Assembly: GCA_002404345.1 (NCBI GenBank)
Contig: DHJN01000068.1
Coordinates: forward strand, 39,967-50,824
Length of the DNA: 10,858 nt
Origin: Actinobacteria bacterium UBA4719
GTDB taxonomy: Bacteria; Actinomycetota; Actinomycetes; Actinomycetales; Dermatophilaceae
Reading direction: 5' to 3'
Shown piece after piece: positions 1 to 7,023 of the stretch. Below the pieces are notes generated by a model that had not been told where the DNA came from, ran no database searches, and saw only the letters and a list, made by a program, of their open reading frames with translations. Numbering within the stretch: the stretch's first letter is position 1; every line of letters starts with the position of its first letter. A program made the position numbers and the translations under genes.

Positions 1-30
1 TCCTCTGCGGCTGGGTCCTCTGCAACTGGA
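1..30 (+). repeat. Imperfect 15-bp tandem repeat, two copies
   Basis: Bases 1-15 and 16-30 are two copies of a 15-mer starting TCCTCTGC and differing at three positions. The period is a multiple of three, so the repeat only lengthens the upstream protein tail (SSAAG then SSATG). The array could extend leftward beyond the window. Confidence 0.6.
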
Positions 31-102
31 GAGCACGGGCCGATGGCCGACGTCCGCGCCAGCATCGAGCACCTGTTCGACATTGCCCAGGACCTCTCAT
101 GA
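1..102 (+). CDS. C-terminal tail of an unidentified upstream gene (partial)
   Basis: Frame 1 is open from the window edge to TGA at 100-102 and encodes the last 33 residues of a protein whose 5' part lies outside. The tail is small-residue rich (SSAAGSSATG) and then turns into a likely amphipathic helix ending RASIEHLFDIAQDLS. The frame shows G/C at most third codon positions, and its stop overlaps an ATG (ATGA, 99-102), as expected for a gene co-transcribed with iolC. In actinobacterial iol clusters a regulator, an isomerase/epimerase or a transporter gene can precede iolC. The tail is too short to choose among them, so I assign no function. Confidence 0.6.
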   Translation, partial: SSAAGSSATGEHGPMADVRASIEHLFDIAQDLS

Positions 103-130
103 GCGCCCAGTCATGAGCGCCCAGTCATGA
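89..130 (+). promoter_or_regulatory. Chain of two five-codon ORFs (MSAQS) leading into iolC
   Basis: An AGGA Shine-Dalgarno-like core at 89-92 lies six bases before ATG 99. That ATG opens a five-codon ORF (MSAQS) ending TGA 114-116, which overlaps ATG 113. The second ORF has the same five codons and ends TGA 128-130, overlapping the iolC ATG at 127. Each junction is an ATGA overlap of the kind used for translational coupling. No Shine-Dalgarno-like sequence lies directly before 127, so iolC may depend on termination and re-initiation passing down the chain. The layout is seen in the sequence; the regulatory effect is inference. Confidence 0.5.
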
Positions 131-136
131 GCGCCG
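97..136 (+). repeat. 14-bp tandem repeat across the iolC start (2.8 copies)
   Basis: TCATGAGCGCCCAG occurs at 97-110 and 111-124, followed by a third copy cut after 11-12 bases from 125. The first two copies are identical. Because 14 is not a multiple of three, each copy puts its ATG in a different frame (99, 113, 127). Only the third ATG opens iolC. The pattern looks like replication slippage that duplicated the original stop-start overlap. Confidence 0.9.
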
Positions 137-1146
137 ACGCTCCGACATTCGAGGCGGCCGCTGAGGCGGCCACATTCGACGCGGCCACATTCGACGTGCT
201 GACGATCGGGCGGGTTGGTGTCGACCTGTATCCACTGCAGACGGGCGTACACCTGCAGGACGTCGAGACGTTCGGCAAGTTCCTCGGTGGCAGTCCGACC
301 AATGTCGCGGTGGCCGCGGCACGGCTCGGACGTCGCTCGGCGGTCATCACCCGCACCGGTCAGGACCCCTTCGGATCGTTCATCCATCGGGCTCTGCGAG
401 ACCTCGGCGTGGATGATCGTTTCGTGTCGGCGGTCGACGGTCTGCCCACGCCGATCACCTTCTGCGAGATCTTCCCGCCCGACGACTTCCCGCTGTACTT
501 CTACCGGTATCCGGTGGCCCCGGACCTGCAGATCCAGGCGTCGGAGATCGATCTGGATGCAGTGCGCTCGGCAGCCATCTACTGGTCCACGGTGACCGGG
601 CTGTCGGCCGAGCCCAGCCGCAGCGCGCACTGGGCCGCATGGGAGGCCCGGGGTCGGGCGTCGCTGACCATCCTGGACCTGGACTACCGGTCGACGTTCT
701 GGGCCGGACCCGGCGAGGCCCAGGCCGAGGTGGATCGGGCCCTGTCGATGGTGACAGTTGCTGTCGGCAACCGACGGGAGTGCGAGGTCGCCGTCGGCGA
801 GAGCGACCCGGACCGCGCGGCAGCGGCGTTGCTGGACAAGGGGATAGAGCTGGCCATCGTCAAGCTGGGCCCCGAGGGTGTGTTGGCCCGGACCCGCGAT
901 GAGCGGGTCGAGGCGGCAGCCTTCCCGGTCGAGGTGGTCAACGGTCTCGGCGCCGGAGACGCCTTTGGCGGAGCTCTCTGTCACGGGTTGTTGGCGGGCT
1001 GGCCACTGGAACGAGTCCTGAGGTTTGCCAACATTGCCGGTGCGATCGTGGCCTCTCGGCTGGAGTGTTCGACAGCCATGCCTACCGACCACGAGGTCGA
1101 GCTGCTCATGGGTGATCGGATCACTGCTGACCAGGTGTCGACATGA
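127..1146 (+). CDS. iolC: 5-dehydro-2-deoxygluconokinase IolC (PfkB family)
   Basis: Cytosolic sugar kinase of myo-inositol breakdown that phosphorylates 2-deoxy-5-keto-gluconate at C6 with ATP. The protein has 339 residues, near the family length. A ribokinase/PfkB fold is recognisable: the core begins FDVLTIGRVGVDLYP after about 20 low-complexity residues, the substrate-side GGSPTN motif is at residues 54-59, and the C-terminal ATP/anion-hole signature GLGAGDAF is at 273-280 with D278 as the expected catalytic base. The aromatic run FPLYFYRYPVAPD is typical of IolC rather than of other PfkB kinases. ATG 127 is chosen because it is the only one of three repeated ATGs in frame. The N-terminal 20 residues (repeats of ATFD/PTFE) are unlikely to be part of the fold. 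The stop overlaps the start of the aldolase remnant (ATGA, 1143-1146). Some enterobacterial and rhizobial IolC proteins carry a fused aldolase domain; this one does not. Confidence 0.93.
   Translation: MSADAPTFEAAAEAATFDAATFDVLTIGRVGVDLYPLQTGVHLQDVETFGKFLGGSPTNVAVAAARLGRRSAVITRTGQDPFGSFIHRALRDLGVDDRFVSAVDGLPTPITFCEIFPPDDFPLYFYRYPVAPDLQIQASEIDLDAVRSAAIYWSTVTGLSAEPSRSAHWAAWEARGRASLTILDLDYRSTFWAGPGEAQAEVDRALSMVTVAVGNRRECEVAVGESDPDRAAAALLDKGIELAIVKLGPEGVLARTRDERVEAAAFPVEVVNGLGAGDAFGGALCHGLLAGWPLERVLRFANIAGAIVASRLECSTAMPTDHEVELLMGDRITADQVST
166..195 (+). repeat. Perfect 15-bp tandem repeat in the iolC 5' end
   Basis: GCGGCCACATTCGAC is repeated exactly at 166-180 and 181-195 and encodes AATFD twice. 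A shorter GAGGCGGCC pair sits just upstream (151-159 and 163-171). The period keeps the frame, so copy number would change only the length of the low-complexity IolC N-terminus. Confidence 0.85.
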
Positions 1147-1368
1147 GCGTGGGCGCCCAGATCGACGTCGTGCAGCTCAACGAGATCCGCGCCAGGCGTC
1201 GACCCGCCAGGGTCGCCGCAGGAGACGTATGCAGCCTGGGGCAGGGCGCTGACCCTGCCTTCGGTGCGCGGTCTGGTGGTGGGACGGGCGCTGCTGTTCC
1301 CGCCCGATGATGAGGTCACGGCCGCGGTCGACGTGGCCGCCGAACTGGTGCATGGAGGTGCCCCATGA
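1143..1368 (+). pseudogene. Internally deleted Cgl0159-family (beta/alpha)8 aldolase-like gene
   Basis: Both ends of a gene survive but its middle is gone. From ATG 1143 (AGGTG at 1133-1137 as ribosome site, ATGA overlap with iolC) frame 3 reads MSVGAQIDVVQLNEIRARR, an N-terminus I associate with the TIM-barrel protein usually encoded between iolC and iolB in actinobacteria. From about 1201, in frame 1, the C-terminus of the same family appears: DPPGSPQETYAAW, then LPSVRGLVVGRALLFPPDD, ending TGA 1366-1368. The two halves are in different frames, so translation from 1143 leaves the family sequence and stops at 1308-1310 after 55 residues. Only 226 bp remain of a gene I expect to be about 0.9 kb, with a deletion junction near 1195-1201. 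The family resembles DeoC/DUF2090 aldolases and may supply the 5-dehydro-2-deoxy-phosphogluconate aldolase step; that role is inference. An assembly error is the main alternative to a true deletion. Confidence 0.8.
1354..1359 (+). promoter_or_regulatory. Strong ribosome binding site for iolB
   Basis: GGAGGT at 1354-1359 lies five bases before ATG 1365. It sits inside the 3' end of the aldolase remnant, which may be why that end has been kept. Confidence 0.8.
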
Positions 1369-2246
1369 GTGAGTGGTATCGCAAGGCAGGTACGGCCAGC
1401 CGGGCTGGTTTCGATGTGGCGATCGGGCCGCTGGAGGCGGGCTGGGAGCACACCGGCCTGTATGTCGCGACGCTGGGCCCGGGCGAGTCGCGGGTCATCA
1501 CGGGCCGGGAGCATGAGTGGCTGGGGCTGCCGCTGTCCGGTCAGGTCAGGGTCGAGTGCGCAGGCAAGCTGGTGTTCCTGTTCGGGCGCGAAGGGCCTTT
1601 CGCGGGACCAACGGACTACGCCTACGTGCCGGTGTCGTCGACCTTTACGATTCACAGCACAGCGGGTGCGCGGGTCGCCCTGCCACACGCCAAGGCGTCA
1701 GAACCGTTGCCGTTCAGGCGAGTCCCTGCCGAGGAGACTGTCGTCGAGCTGCGCGGCGCTGGGCGGTGCTCGCGCCAGGTCAACAACTTCGGGACCCCGT
1801 CGGTGCTCAACGCGGACTCGATCATCGCCTGCGAGGTGTTGACGCCGGCCGGCAACTGGTCGTCCTATCCGCCGCACAAGCATGACGAAGACCGCCCGGA
1901 TCGTGAGAGCGTCCTGGAGGAGATCTACTACTTCGAGATGCGCGCAGAGGGTGTTGCGCCGGGGTCGGCCAATCCCTTTGGGTACCAGCGGGTCTATGGC
2001 ACCAGGGACCGGCCGATCAACGTCCTGGCCGAGGTTCACAGCGGTGACGTCGTCCTTGTCCCGCACGGCTGGCACGGTCCCACGATGGCGCCACCCGGCT
2101 ACGACATGTACTACCTGAACGTGATGGCCGGTCCGGCTGTACGGCGCCAGTGGCTGGCTAGCGACGACCCCGCTCATGCCTGGGTACGCCAGACGTGGGC
2201 TTCCCAGAAGGTCGACCCCCGGCTTCCCTTCGGTGGCCGCCGGTGA
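1365..2246 (+). CDS. iolB: 5-deoxy-glucuronate isomerase IolB
   Basis: Cytosolic isomerase that converts 5-deoxy-D-glucuronate into 2-deoxy-5-keto-D-gluconate, the substrate of IolC. The 293-residue protein is a double cupin. The second barrel shows the metal-binding signature PPHKHDED with H171, H173 and D174-D176, then EEIYYFEM supplying the acidic ligand region, and later VLVPHGWHGP with the closing histidines, followed by the IolB-typical YDMYYLNVMAG. The first barrel (residues about 20-120) includes ESRVITGREHEWLGLPLSG. ATG 1365 has an excellent ribosome site and overlaps the stop of the aldolase remnant (ATGA). Its own stop overlaps the GTG of iolD (GTGA, 2243-2246), so iolC, iolB and iolD are very likely one transcript. 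Nothing in it looks broken. Confidence 0.95.
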   Translation: MSEWYRKAGTASRAGFDVAIGPLEAGWEHTGLYVATLGPGESRVITGREHEWLGLPLSGQVRVECAGKLVFLFGREGPFAGPTDYAYVPVSSTFTIHSTAGARVALPHAKASEPLPFRRVPAEETVVELRGAGRCSRQVNNFGTPSVLNADSIIACEVLTPAGNWSSYPPHKHDEDRPDRESVLEEIYYFEMRAEGVAPGSANPFGYQRVYGTRDRPINVLAEVHSGDVVLVPHGWHGPTMAPPGYDMYYLNVMAGPAVRRQWLASDDPAHAWVRQTWASQKVDPRLPFGGRR

Positions 2247-4174
2247 CAGGGGGTCCGGTCACAGAAAGGATTCAGCTCACCGTCGCCCAGGCGGTCGTGA
2301 AGTTCCTGGCGCGGCAGTACTCCGAGCGCGACGGAGTCCAGCGGCGGCTGATCGAGGGCTGTTTCGGCATCTTTGGTCACGGCAACATCGGCGGGCTCGG
2401 TCAGGCGCTGATGCAGATGGAGGTCAAGGGCGACAGGGAGGCGTTGAAGTACTTCCAGTGCCGCAACGAACAGGCCATGGTGCACACCGCGGTCGGTTTC
2501 TCCCGGATGCGGAACCGCCTGCAGACACTGGCTTGCACGACGTCGGTGGGCCCGGGCGCGACCAACCTGGTCACCGGGGCGGCACTGGCGACGATCAACC
2601 GGATCCCTGTCTTGCTGCTTCCCGGCGACGTCTTTGCGACCCGGGCCAGCGGCACCGTCCTGCAGCAGCTCGAGTCCCCGCGCGGCCACGACATCTCCGT
2701 CAACGACACACTGCGTCCGGTGTCGGTGTTCTTCGACCGGGTGTGGCGACCCGAGCAGCTCCCGTCCGTGCTGCTCGGCGCGATGCGAGCGCTGACCGAC
2801 CCGGTCAACGCCGGAGCCGTGACCATCGCGCTTCCCCAGGACGTCCAGGCGCAGGCGTGGGACTGGCCGGTCGAGCTCTTCGACGCCCGGGCCTGGCATG
2901 TCGCTAGACCCCTGCCCGAGATGGCCGTTCTCGAGCAGGCGGTCGCCGCGATTCGTGCCTCGGCCCGCCCCCTGATCGTTGCGGGTGGCGGTGTCGCCTA
3001 CTCCCAGGCGACGGAGGCGTTGCGCCGGCTCGCTGAGGCAACCGGCATTCCTGTCGCCGAGACGCAGGCCGGCAAGGGCTCGCTTGCCTGGGACCACCCG
3101 CAGTCGGTCGGCGCCATCGGAGCGACGGGTAGCACCGCTGCCAACATCCTGGCCGCGCAGTCCGATCTCGTGGTCGGTATCGGCACCCGCTGGACCGACT
3201 TCACCACCGCGTCGATGAGCGCCTTTGGCGACGCTGCCGTCCGGTTCGTCAACATCAACGTGGCGGAATTCGACGGGCACAAGCTCTCCGGTCTGTCCGT
3301 GGTCGCCGATGCCCGGGAAGCGTTGCAGGCATTGACAACCCGGCTCTCGGGGTGGCGAGCAGACCCGGCATACACGCAGCGGGCGAGCAACCTGGCGGTC
3401 GCCTGGGACCGCACGGTTGCGGCGGCATACACCCTTGGCGGCGATCTGGACGCGGTACCACTGCAGAGCCAGGTGATCGGCGCGGTCAACGACCTGTCCG
3501 GCGCGCGTGACGTGGTCGTCTGCGCTGCCGGCTCGATGCCCGGCGACCTGCACAAGATGTGGCGGACCAGCGACGCCAAGGGGTATCAGGTGGAGTACGG
3601 CTACTCGTGTATGGGCTACGAGATCGCCGGGGGGCTCGGGGTCAAGATGGCCGCCCCCGACCGCGAGGTCATCGTCATGGTGGGCGACGGGTCCTACCTG
3701 ATGATGGCCCAGGAGCTCGTCACCGCGGTGCAGGAGGGCATCAAGCTGGTCGTGGTGCTCGTGCAGAACCACGGCTTCGCATCGATCGGTGCGCTCTCCG
3801 AAACCGTTGGCGCGCCACACTTCGGGACCGGCTATCGGTATCGCGGTCACAGTGGTCAGCTTGACGGTGACATCCTGCCGGTCGACCTGGCCGCCAATGC
3901 AGCCAGCCTCGGCGCGCAGGTCCTTCACGCCGACACCCTGGGCGCGTTCAGGCGGTGTCTGAGCCAGGCTCTCGCGGCGACCCGGACCACGGTGGTCCAT
4001 GTCGAGTGCGATCTGGCGACCGGCTCACCATCGAGCGGGTCCTGGTGGGATGTCCCCGTCGCCGAGGTCTCCACCCTGCCGGTCACTCGCGACGCGCGGT
4101 CGGCATACGAGCAGGCGAAGACCAGCCAGCGGGGTCACCTGAGGCCGTTCGACGCAGGCAGACACAAGCGGTGA
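2243..4174 (+). CDS. iolD: 3D-(3,5/4)-trihydroxycyclohexane-1,2-dione hydrolase IolD
   Basis: ThDP-dependent enzyme that cleaves the six-membered ring of the diketone made from inositol, giving 5-deoxyglucuronate for IolB. I place the start at GTG 2243, which gives 643 residues and a GTGA overlap with iolB. A GTG at 2195 is also in frame but would overlap iolB by 52 bp. Neither start has a clear Shine-Dalgarno, which fits translational coupling. Three ThDP-enzyme domains are visible. The Pyr domain has GCFGIFGHGNIGGLG, typical of IolD, and the cofactor-activating glutamate E76 in RNEQAMVHTAVGF. The central domain spans roughly residues 200-340. The PP domain has the Mg/diphosphate motif GDG (481-483) running through to QNHGFASIG. 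The family-typical YSCMGYEIAGGLG precedes GDG. The gene ends 22 bp from the convergent MATE gene. Confidence 0.95.
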   Translation: MTGGPVTERIQLTVAQAVVKFLARQYSERDGVQRRLIEGCFGIFGHGNIGGLGQALMQMEVKGDREALKYFQCRNEQAMVHTAVGFSRMRNRLQTLACTTSVGPGATNLVTGAALATINRIPVLLLPGDVFATRASGTVLQQLESPRGHDISVNDTLRPVSVFFDRVWRPEQLPSVLLGAMRALTDPVNAGAVTIALPQDVQAQAWDWPVELFDARAWHVARPLPEMAVLEQAVAAIRASARPLIVAGGGVAYSQATEALRRLAEATGIPVAETQAGKGSLAWDHPQSVGAIGATGSTAANILAAQSDLVVGIGTRWTDFTTASMSAFGDAAVRFVNINVAEFDGHKLSGLSVVADAREALQALTTRLSGWRADPAYTQRASNLAVAWDRTVAAAYTLGGDLDAVPLQSQVIGAVNDLSGARDVVVCAAGSMPGDLHKMWRTSDAKGYQVEYGYSCMGYEIAGGLGVKMAAPDREVIVMVGDGSYLMMAQELVTAVQEGIKLVVVLVQNHGFASIGALSETVGAPHFGTGYRYRGHSGQLDGDILPVDLAANAASLGAQVLHADTLGAFRRCLSQALAATRTTVVHVECDLATGSPSSGSWWDVPVAEVSTLPVTRDARSAYEQAKTSQRGHLRPFDAGRHKR

Positions 4175-4196
4175 GGCGCGGCCTCCGTCGCCTGAC

Positions 4197-5576
4197 TCAG
4201 CGTGTGGCGCCGGTGACCAGCCAGGCGTCGCCTCGGGCCCGCCAGCCCAGGGCGACTCCCCGCAGGGTCATGAAGGCGACGAACGCCAGCCAGAGCACCG
4301 TCATCGCATGTCCCTGCGCGGCAACGGGGTCCGTGCCGGTGAGCAACGACGGCCCGGTAGCTCGCACCGTCAGGATCAGCGGCAGATAGAGCGCGAGAAG
4401 CACGACCTGGGCCAGGGCGAGCCACAGGCCGTCGCCGGCTCCGATGAGCACCCCGTCCAACACGAACACGAACCCTGCGATCGGCTGCGAGAACCCCACC
4501 ACGACAAGGGCGGCGGCCAGCGCTGACTGCACGGCAGGGTCGGAGGTGAAGAGCCCGGGCAGGACCGAATGCGTTGCCAGCACGAGGGTTCCGAGCACCC
4601 CACCGCCGAGGACGCCCCACGACAGCATGGTGCGGGTGGCCGATCGGGCTCGCGCGATGTCGCCGGCGCCCAGAGCCTGACCGGTCAACGCCTGACCGGC
4701 GATGGCCAGTGCGTCCAGGGCAAACGCCAGGAAGGTCCACACGGTGGCGGACACCTGGTAGGCGGCCAGCGGGACGTCTCCCAGGCCAGCGGCGACCCAG
4801 GTCGTCACGAGCAGGACGAGGCGAAGAGCCAGCGTCCGGACCAGCAGTGGGATGCCGTCCAGCGCCGCTCTCAGCACCCGTCCCGGGTGTGGGCGACGGC
4901 TCGCGCCGAGCTCTCGCGCGCGGCGCGTGACGACGAGCACGAGGGCGGCCGCCATACCGCACTGGGCCAGGACCGTCCCTGTGGCGGAACCTGCGATGCC
5001 CAGGTGCAGGCCGTAGACGAACAGCAGGTTGAGAGCGATGTTGGCGCTGAAACCCACGACGGACGCGACTAACGGCGTTCTCGTGTCTTGCAGTCCGCGC
5101 AGTACTCCAGTCACGGCCAGGGCCACCAACATCGCCGGTATGCCGATCGCGGACACCCGCAGGTAGGTGACCGCCTGGGCCAACGCGGCAGGGGAGGCGC
5201 CGAACAGCGCACACAGCGGTGCGGCGAAGCCGGCGACCAGTGCGCCGGTGACGAGACCGATCGCGATGGCCAGCCACAGACCATCGATGCCGGCACTGAC
5301 GGCGCCCCTTTCCGAGCCGGCGCCCACCTGCCGTGCGACGATCGACGTGGTGCCGTAGGCGAGGAAGACGAAGATGTTGGCCGCCGTGATGAGCGCCGCA
5401 CTGGCCACACCGAGCCCGGCCAATTGCGTGGTGCCCAAGTGGCCGATGATCGCGGAGTCGGCCAACAGGAACAGAGGTTCGGCCACGAGAGCCAGGAACG
5501 CCGGCACAGCCAGTCGCAGGATCTCGCGCTGCTGGCTCCGGGATCGGTCAGCCCGCAGGTTCCCGTTGCTGTTCAT
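4197..5576 (-). CDS. MATE family (DinF-like) multidrug/Na+ or H+ antiporter
   Basis: Integral membrane exporter expected to move drugs or metabolites out of the cell using an ion gradient. From ATG 5576 the protein has 459 residues, a normal MATE length, with about 12 hydrophobic segments in two halves. The first helix region reads ILRLAVPAFLALVAEPLFLLADSAIIGHLG, matching the MatE entry signature, followed by TTQLAGLGVASAAL. VTGVLRGLQDTRTPL and the matching second-half IAGFVFVLDGVLIGAGD are the loop signatures of the DinF branch. An in-frame ATG at 5630 would add 18 residues (MDNGLLSGLIPAPPTLAT) that I judge unlikely, because family similarity begins after MNSNGN and neither start has a Shine-Dalgarno. 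The gene is convergent with iolD and divergent from the lipid methyltransferase. The substrate cannot be told from sequence. Confidence 0.9.
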   Translation of the reverse strand: MNSNGNLRADRSRSQQREILRLAVPAFLALVAEPLFLLADSAIIGHLGTTQLAGLGVASAALITAANIFVFLAYGTTSIVARQVGAGSERGAVSAGIDGLWLAIAIGLVTGALVAGFAAPLCALFGASPAALAQAVTYLRVSAIGIPAMLVALAVTGVLRGLQDTRTPLVASVVGFSANIALNLLFVYGLHLGIAGSATGTVLAQCGMAAALVLVVTRRARELGASRRPHPGRVLRAALDGIPLLVRTLALRLVLLVTTWVAAGLGDVPLAAYQVSATVWTFLAFALDALAIAGQALTGQALGAGDIARARSATRTMLSWGVLGGGVLGTLVLATHSVLPGLFTSDPAVQSALAAALVVVGFSQPIAGFVFVLDGVLIGAGDGLWLALAQVVLLALYLPLILTVRATGPSLLTGTDPVAAQGHAMTVLWLAFVAFMTLRGVALGWRARGDAWLVTGATR

Positions 5577-5583
5577 CGTCGCA

Positions 5584-5589
5584 AGCGTA
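5584..5589 (-). promoter_or_regulatory. Possible -10 element of a leaderless MATE transcript
   Basis: On the minus strand TACGCT lies seven bases before ATG 5576. It fits the TAnnnT form of actinobacterial -10 boxes and would place the transcript start at or next to the ATG. No convincing -35 is seen. Leaderless mRNAs are common in actinobacteria, and this would explain the missing Shine-Dalgarno. Weak evidence only. Confidence 0.25.
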
Positions 5590-5671
5590 GGGGGCGCGGG
5601 AATCAGCCCGGACAGCAATCCGTTGTCCATGTCGTACGAGTTGGTGCTGACCGCTGGTCTTGAGTCGGACT

Positions 5672-5676
5672 GAGGG
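5672..5676 (+). promoter_or_regulatory. Ribosome binding site deciding the methyltransferase start
   Basis: GAGGG at 5672-5676 lies four bases before ATG 5681. It favours this ATG over the in-frame TTG at 5660, which has no such site. Confidence 0.6.
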
Positions 5677-5680
5677 CCTT

Positions 5681-7006
5681 ATGAGCGTCGCGGATGCTGT
5701 GGGTCCGTTGGTTCGGGCCGGTCTGGGGGCAGACACACCCGTGCGCCTGAGGTGTTGGGACGGTAGTGAGCTCGGCCCGCCTGGCGCCCCCGTGCAGCTG
5801 ACCTTCACCAGTCCTCGTGCCCTGCGTCGACTGTTGTGGGCCCCCAACGAGCTGGGTTTCGCCCGTGCCTACGTCTCAGGCGACATCCTGATCGAGGGGG
5901 ACCTGATGGCAGGTTTGACGGCGCTCGAGCGGGTTGCCGATCCCGAGCTCGGCCCGGGAGTTGTGGTTAACGCCTCGACGCGTCGGGCACTGGTCAAGGC
6001 GGCGATTCGACTCGGGATCGCGGGTCCCCCACCACGGCCTCCGGCTGAGGAGTCGAAGCTGCACGCGCTGGGCCATTCGTTGGGGCAGCGCCATTCCAGG
6101 AGCAGGGCCGCGCAGGCCATCGCCCACCACTACGACGTCGGCAACGAGTTCTACGAGCTGGTGCTTGGACCCTCGATGACGTACTCGTGTGCCTACTACG
6201 ACCGGGAGCCGGGCCCCGCGTTCGGCCTGGACGAGGCCCAGCAGGCCAAGTGTGATCTCGTGTCGCGCAAGCTCGGACTCAAGCCAGGGATGCGTGTCCT
6301 CGATGTCGGTTGCGGCTGGGGAGCTTTTGTCTGCAACGCTGCTCGCCACTACGGGGTTGATGCGGTCGGCATCACCCTTTCGCACGAACAGGCCGAGTAT
6401 GCCCGGCGCCGCGCGATCCAAGAGGGTGTCGGTGATCGTGTGCAGATCCGGGTCCAGGACTACCGCGATGTCAACGACGGGCTCTATGACGCGATTGCCA
6501 GCGTTGGCATGGCGGAGCACGTGGGTCAGGCGATGCTGCCGACGTACGCCGAAGACCTCTTCGCGCTGCTGCGCCCCGGCGGTCGGTTGCTCAACCACGC
6601 GATCTCCCGCCGGCCCGGCCGGCCCGAGCACTTCTCCCGGACGTCGTTCATCGACCGCTACGTCTTCCCCGACGGGGAGCTCGAGCCCATGGCCGTGATG
6701 GTTGAGGCGCTGGAGGACGCCGGCTTCGAGGTCCGTGATGTCGAGTCGTTGCGGGAGCACTACGCGTTGACGTTGCGAGCTTGGGTGGCGAACCTTGAAG
6801 CCAACTGGGACCGTGCGGTCCAGCTCAGCAGCGTCGGCCGGGCCAGGGTATGGCGGTTGTACATGGCAGGCTCCGCGCTTGCCTTCGAGGGCAACCGGCT
6901 CGGAGTGAACCAGGTGCTGGCCGTACGACCTGGGGTCGCGGGTGTCAGCGGTATGCCGCGTTCGCGCGCCTCGCTGCTCGCGCCGGCTGTCGGCGCCGAT
7001 TCCTGA
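5681..7006 (+). CDS. Cyclopropane-fatty-acyl-phospholipid synthase family methyltransferase
   Basis: SAM-dependent enzyme that modifies the double bond of unsaturated acyl chains in membrane phospholipids, adding a methylene or methyl group. The protein has 441 residues in two parts. The N-terminal lipid-binding domain (about 1-140) includes FARAYVSGDILIEGDL, characteristic of CFA synthases. The catalytic Rossmann domain follows: HHYDVGNEFYELVLG with SMTYSCAYY, the SAM-binding loop VLDVGCGWG (D208-G214), GITLSHEQAEYARRR, and MAEHVG with E279 and H280, the region that holds active-site residues in the family. The C-terminal part has SFIDRYVFPDGEL and LREHYALTLRAW, both family hallmarks. It could be a classic CFA synthase or the methyltransferase half (UfaA1/BfaB-like) of 10-methyl fatty-acid synthesis. 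The latter normally has a flavin oxidoreductase partner gene nearby, and none is in this window. It shares a short divergent promoter region with the MATE gene. Confidence 0.92.
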   Translation: MSVADAVGPLVRAGLGADTPVRLRCWDGSELGPPGAPVQLTFTSPRALRRLLWAPNELGFARAYVSGDILIEGDLMAGLTALERVADPELGPGVVVNASTRRALVKAAIRLGIAGPPPRPPAEESKLHALGHSLGQRHSRSRAAQAIAHHYDVGNEFYELVLGPSMTYSCAYYDREPGPAFGLDEAQQAKCDLVSRKLGLKPGMRVLDVGCGWGAFVCNAARHYGVDAVGITLSHEQAEYARRRAIQEGVGDRVQIRVQDYRDVNDGLYDAIASVGMAEHVGQAMLPTYAEDLFALLRPGGRLLNHAISRRPGRPEHFSRTSFIDRYVFPDGELEPMAVMVEALEDAGFEVRDVESLREHYALTLRAWVANLEANWDRAVQLSSVGRARVWRLYMAGSALAFEGNRLGVNQVLAVRPGVAGVSGMPRSRASLLAPAVGADS

Positions 7007-7023
7007 GGGCACGAAATCTTTTT

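Noticed and set aside
97..1092. Open frame of 331 codons on the minus strand
   Set aside because: Shadow of iolC. Its product has no recognisable motif, while the plus strand has clear PfkB signatures.
2195..2242. Upstream GTG start for iolD at 2195
   Set aside because: It would overlap iolB by 52 bp and add 16 residues unlike the family N-terminus; GTG 2243 with the GTGA overlap fits better.
2174..4000. Long open frame of 608 codons on the minus strand
   Set aside because: It lies wholly opposite iolD, whose frame carries all the ThDP-enzyme motifs. The minus-strand product is Arg/Gly/His-rich without a recognisable fold, as expected for antisense frames in high-GC DNA.
4174..4193. Bidirectional terminator between convergent iolD and MATE
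   Set aside because: AGGCG (4174-4178) and CGCCT (4189-4193) could pair, but five pairs with a ten-base loop and no T-run on either strand is what chance gives in G/C-rich DNA.
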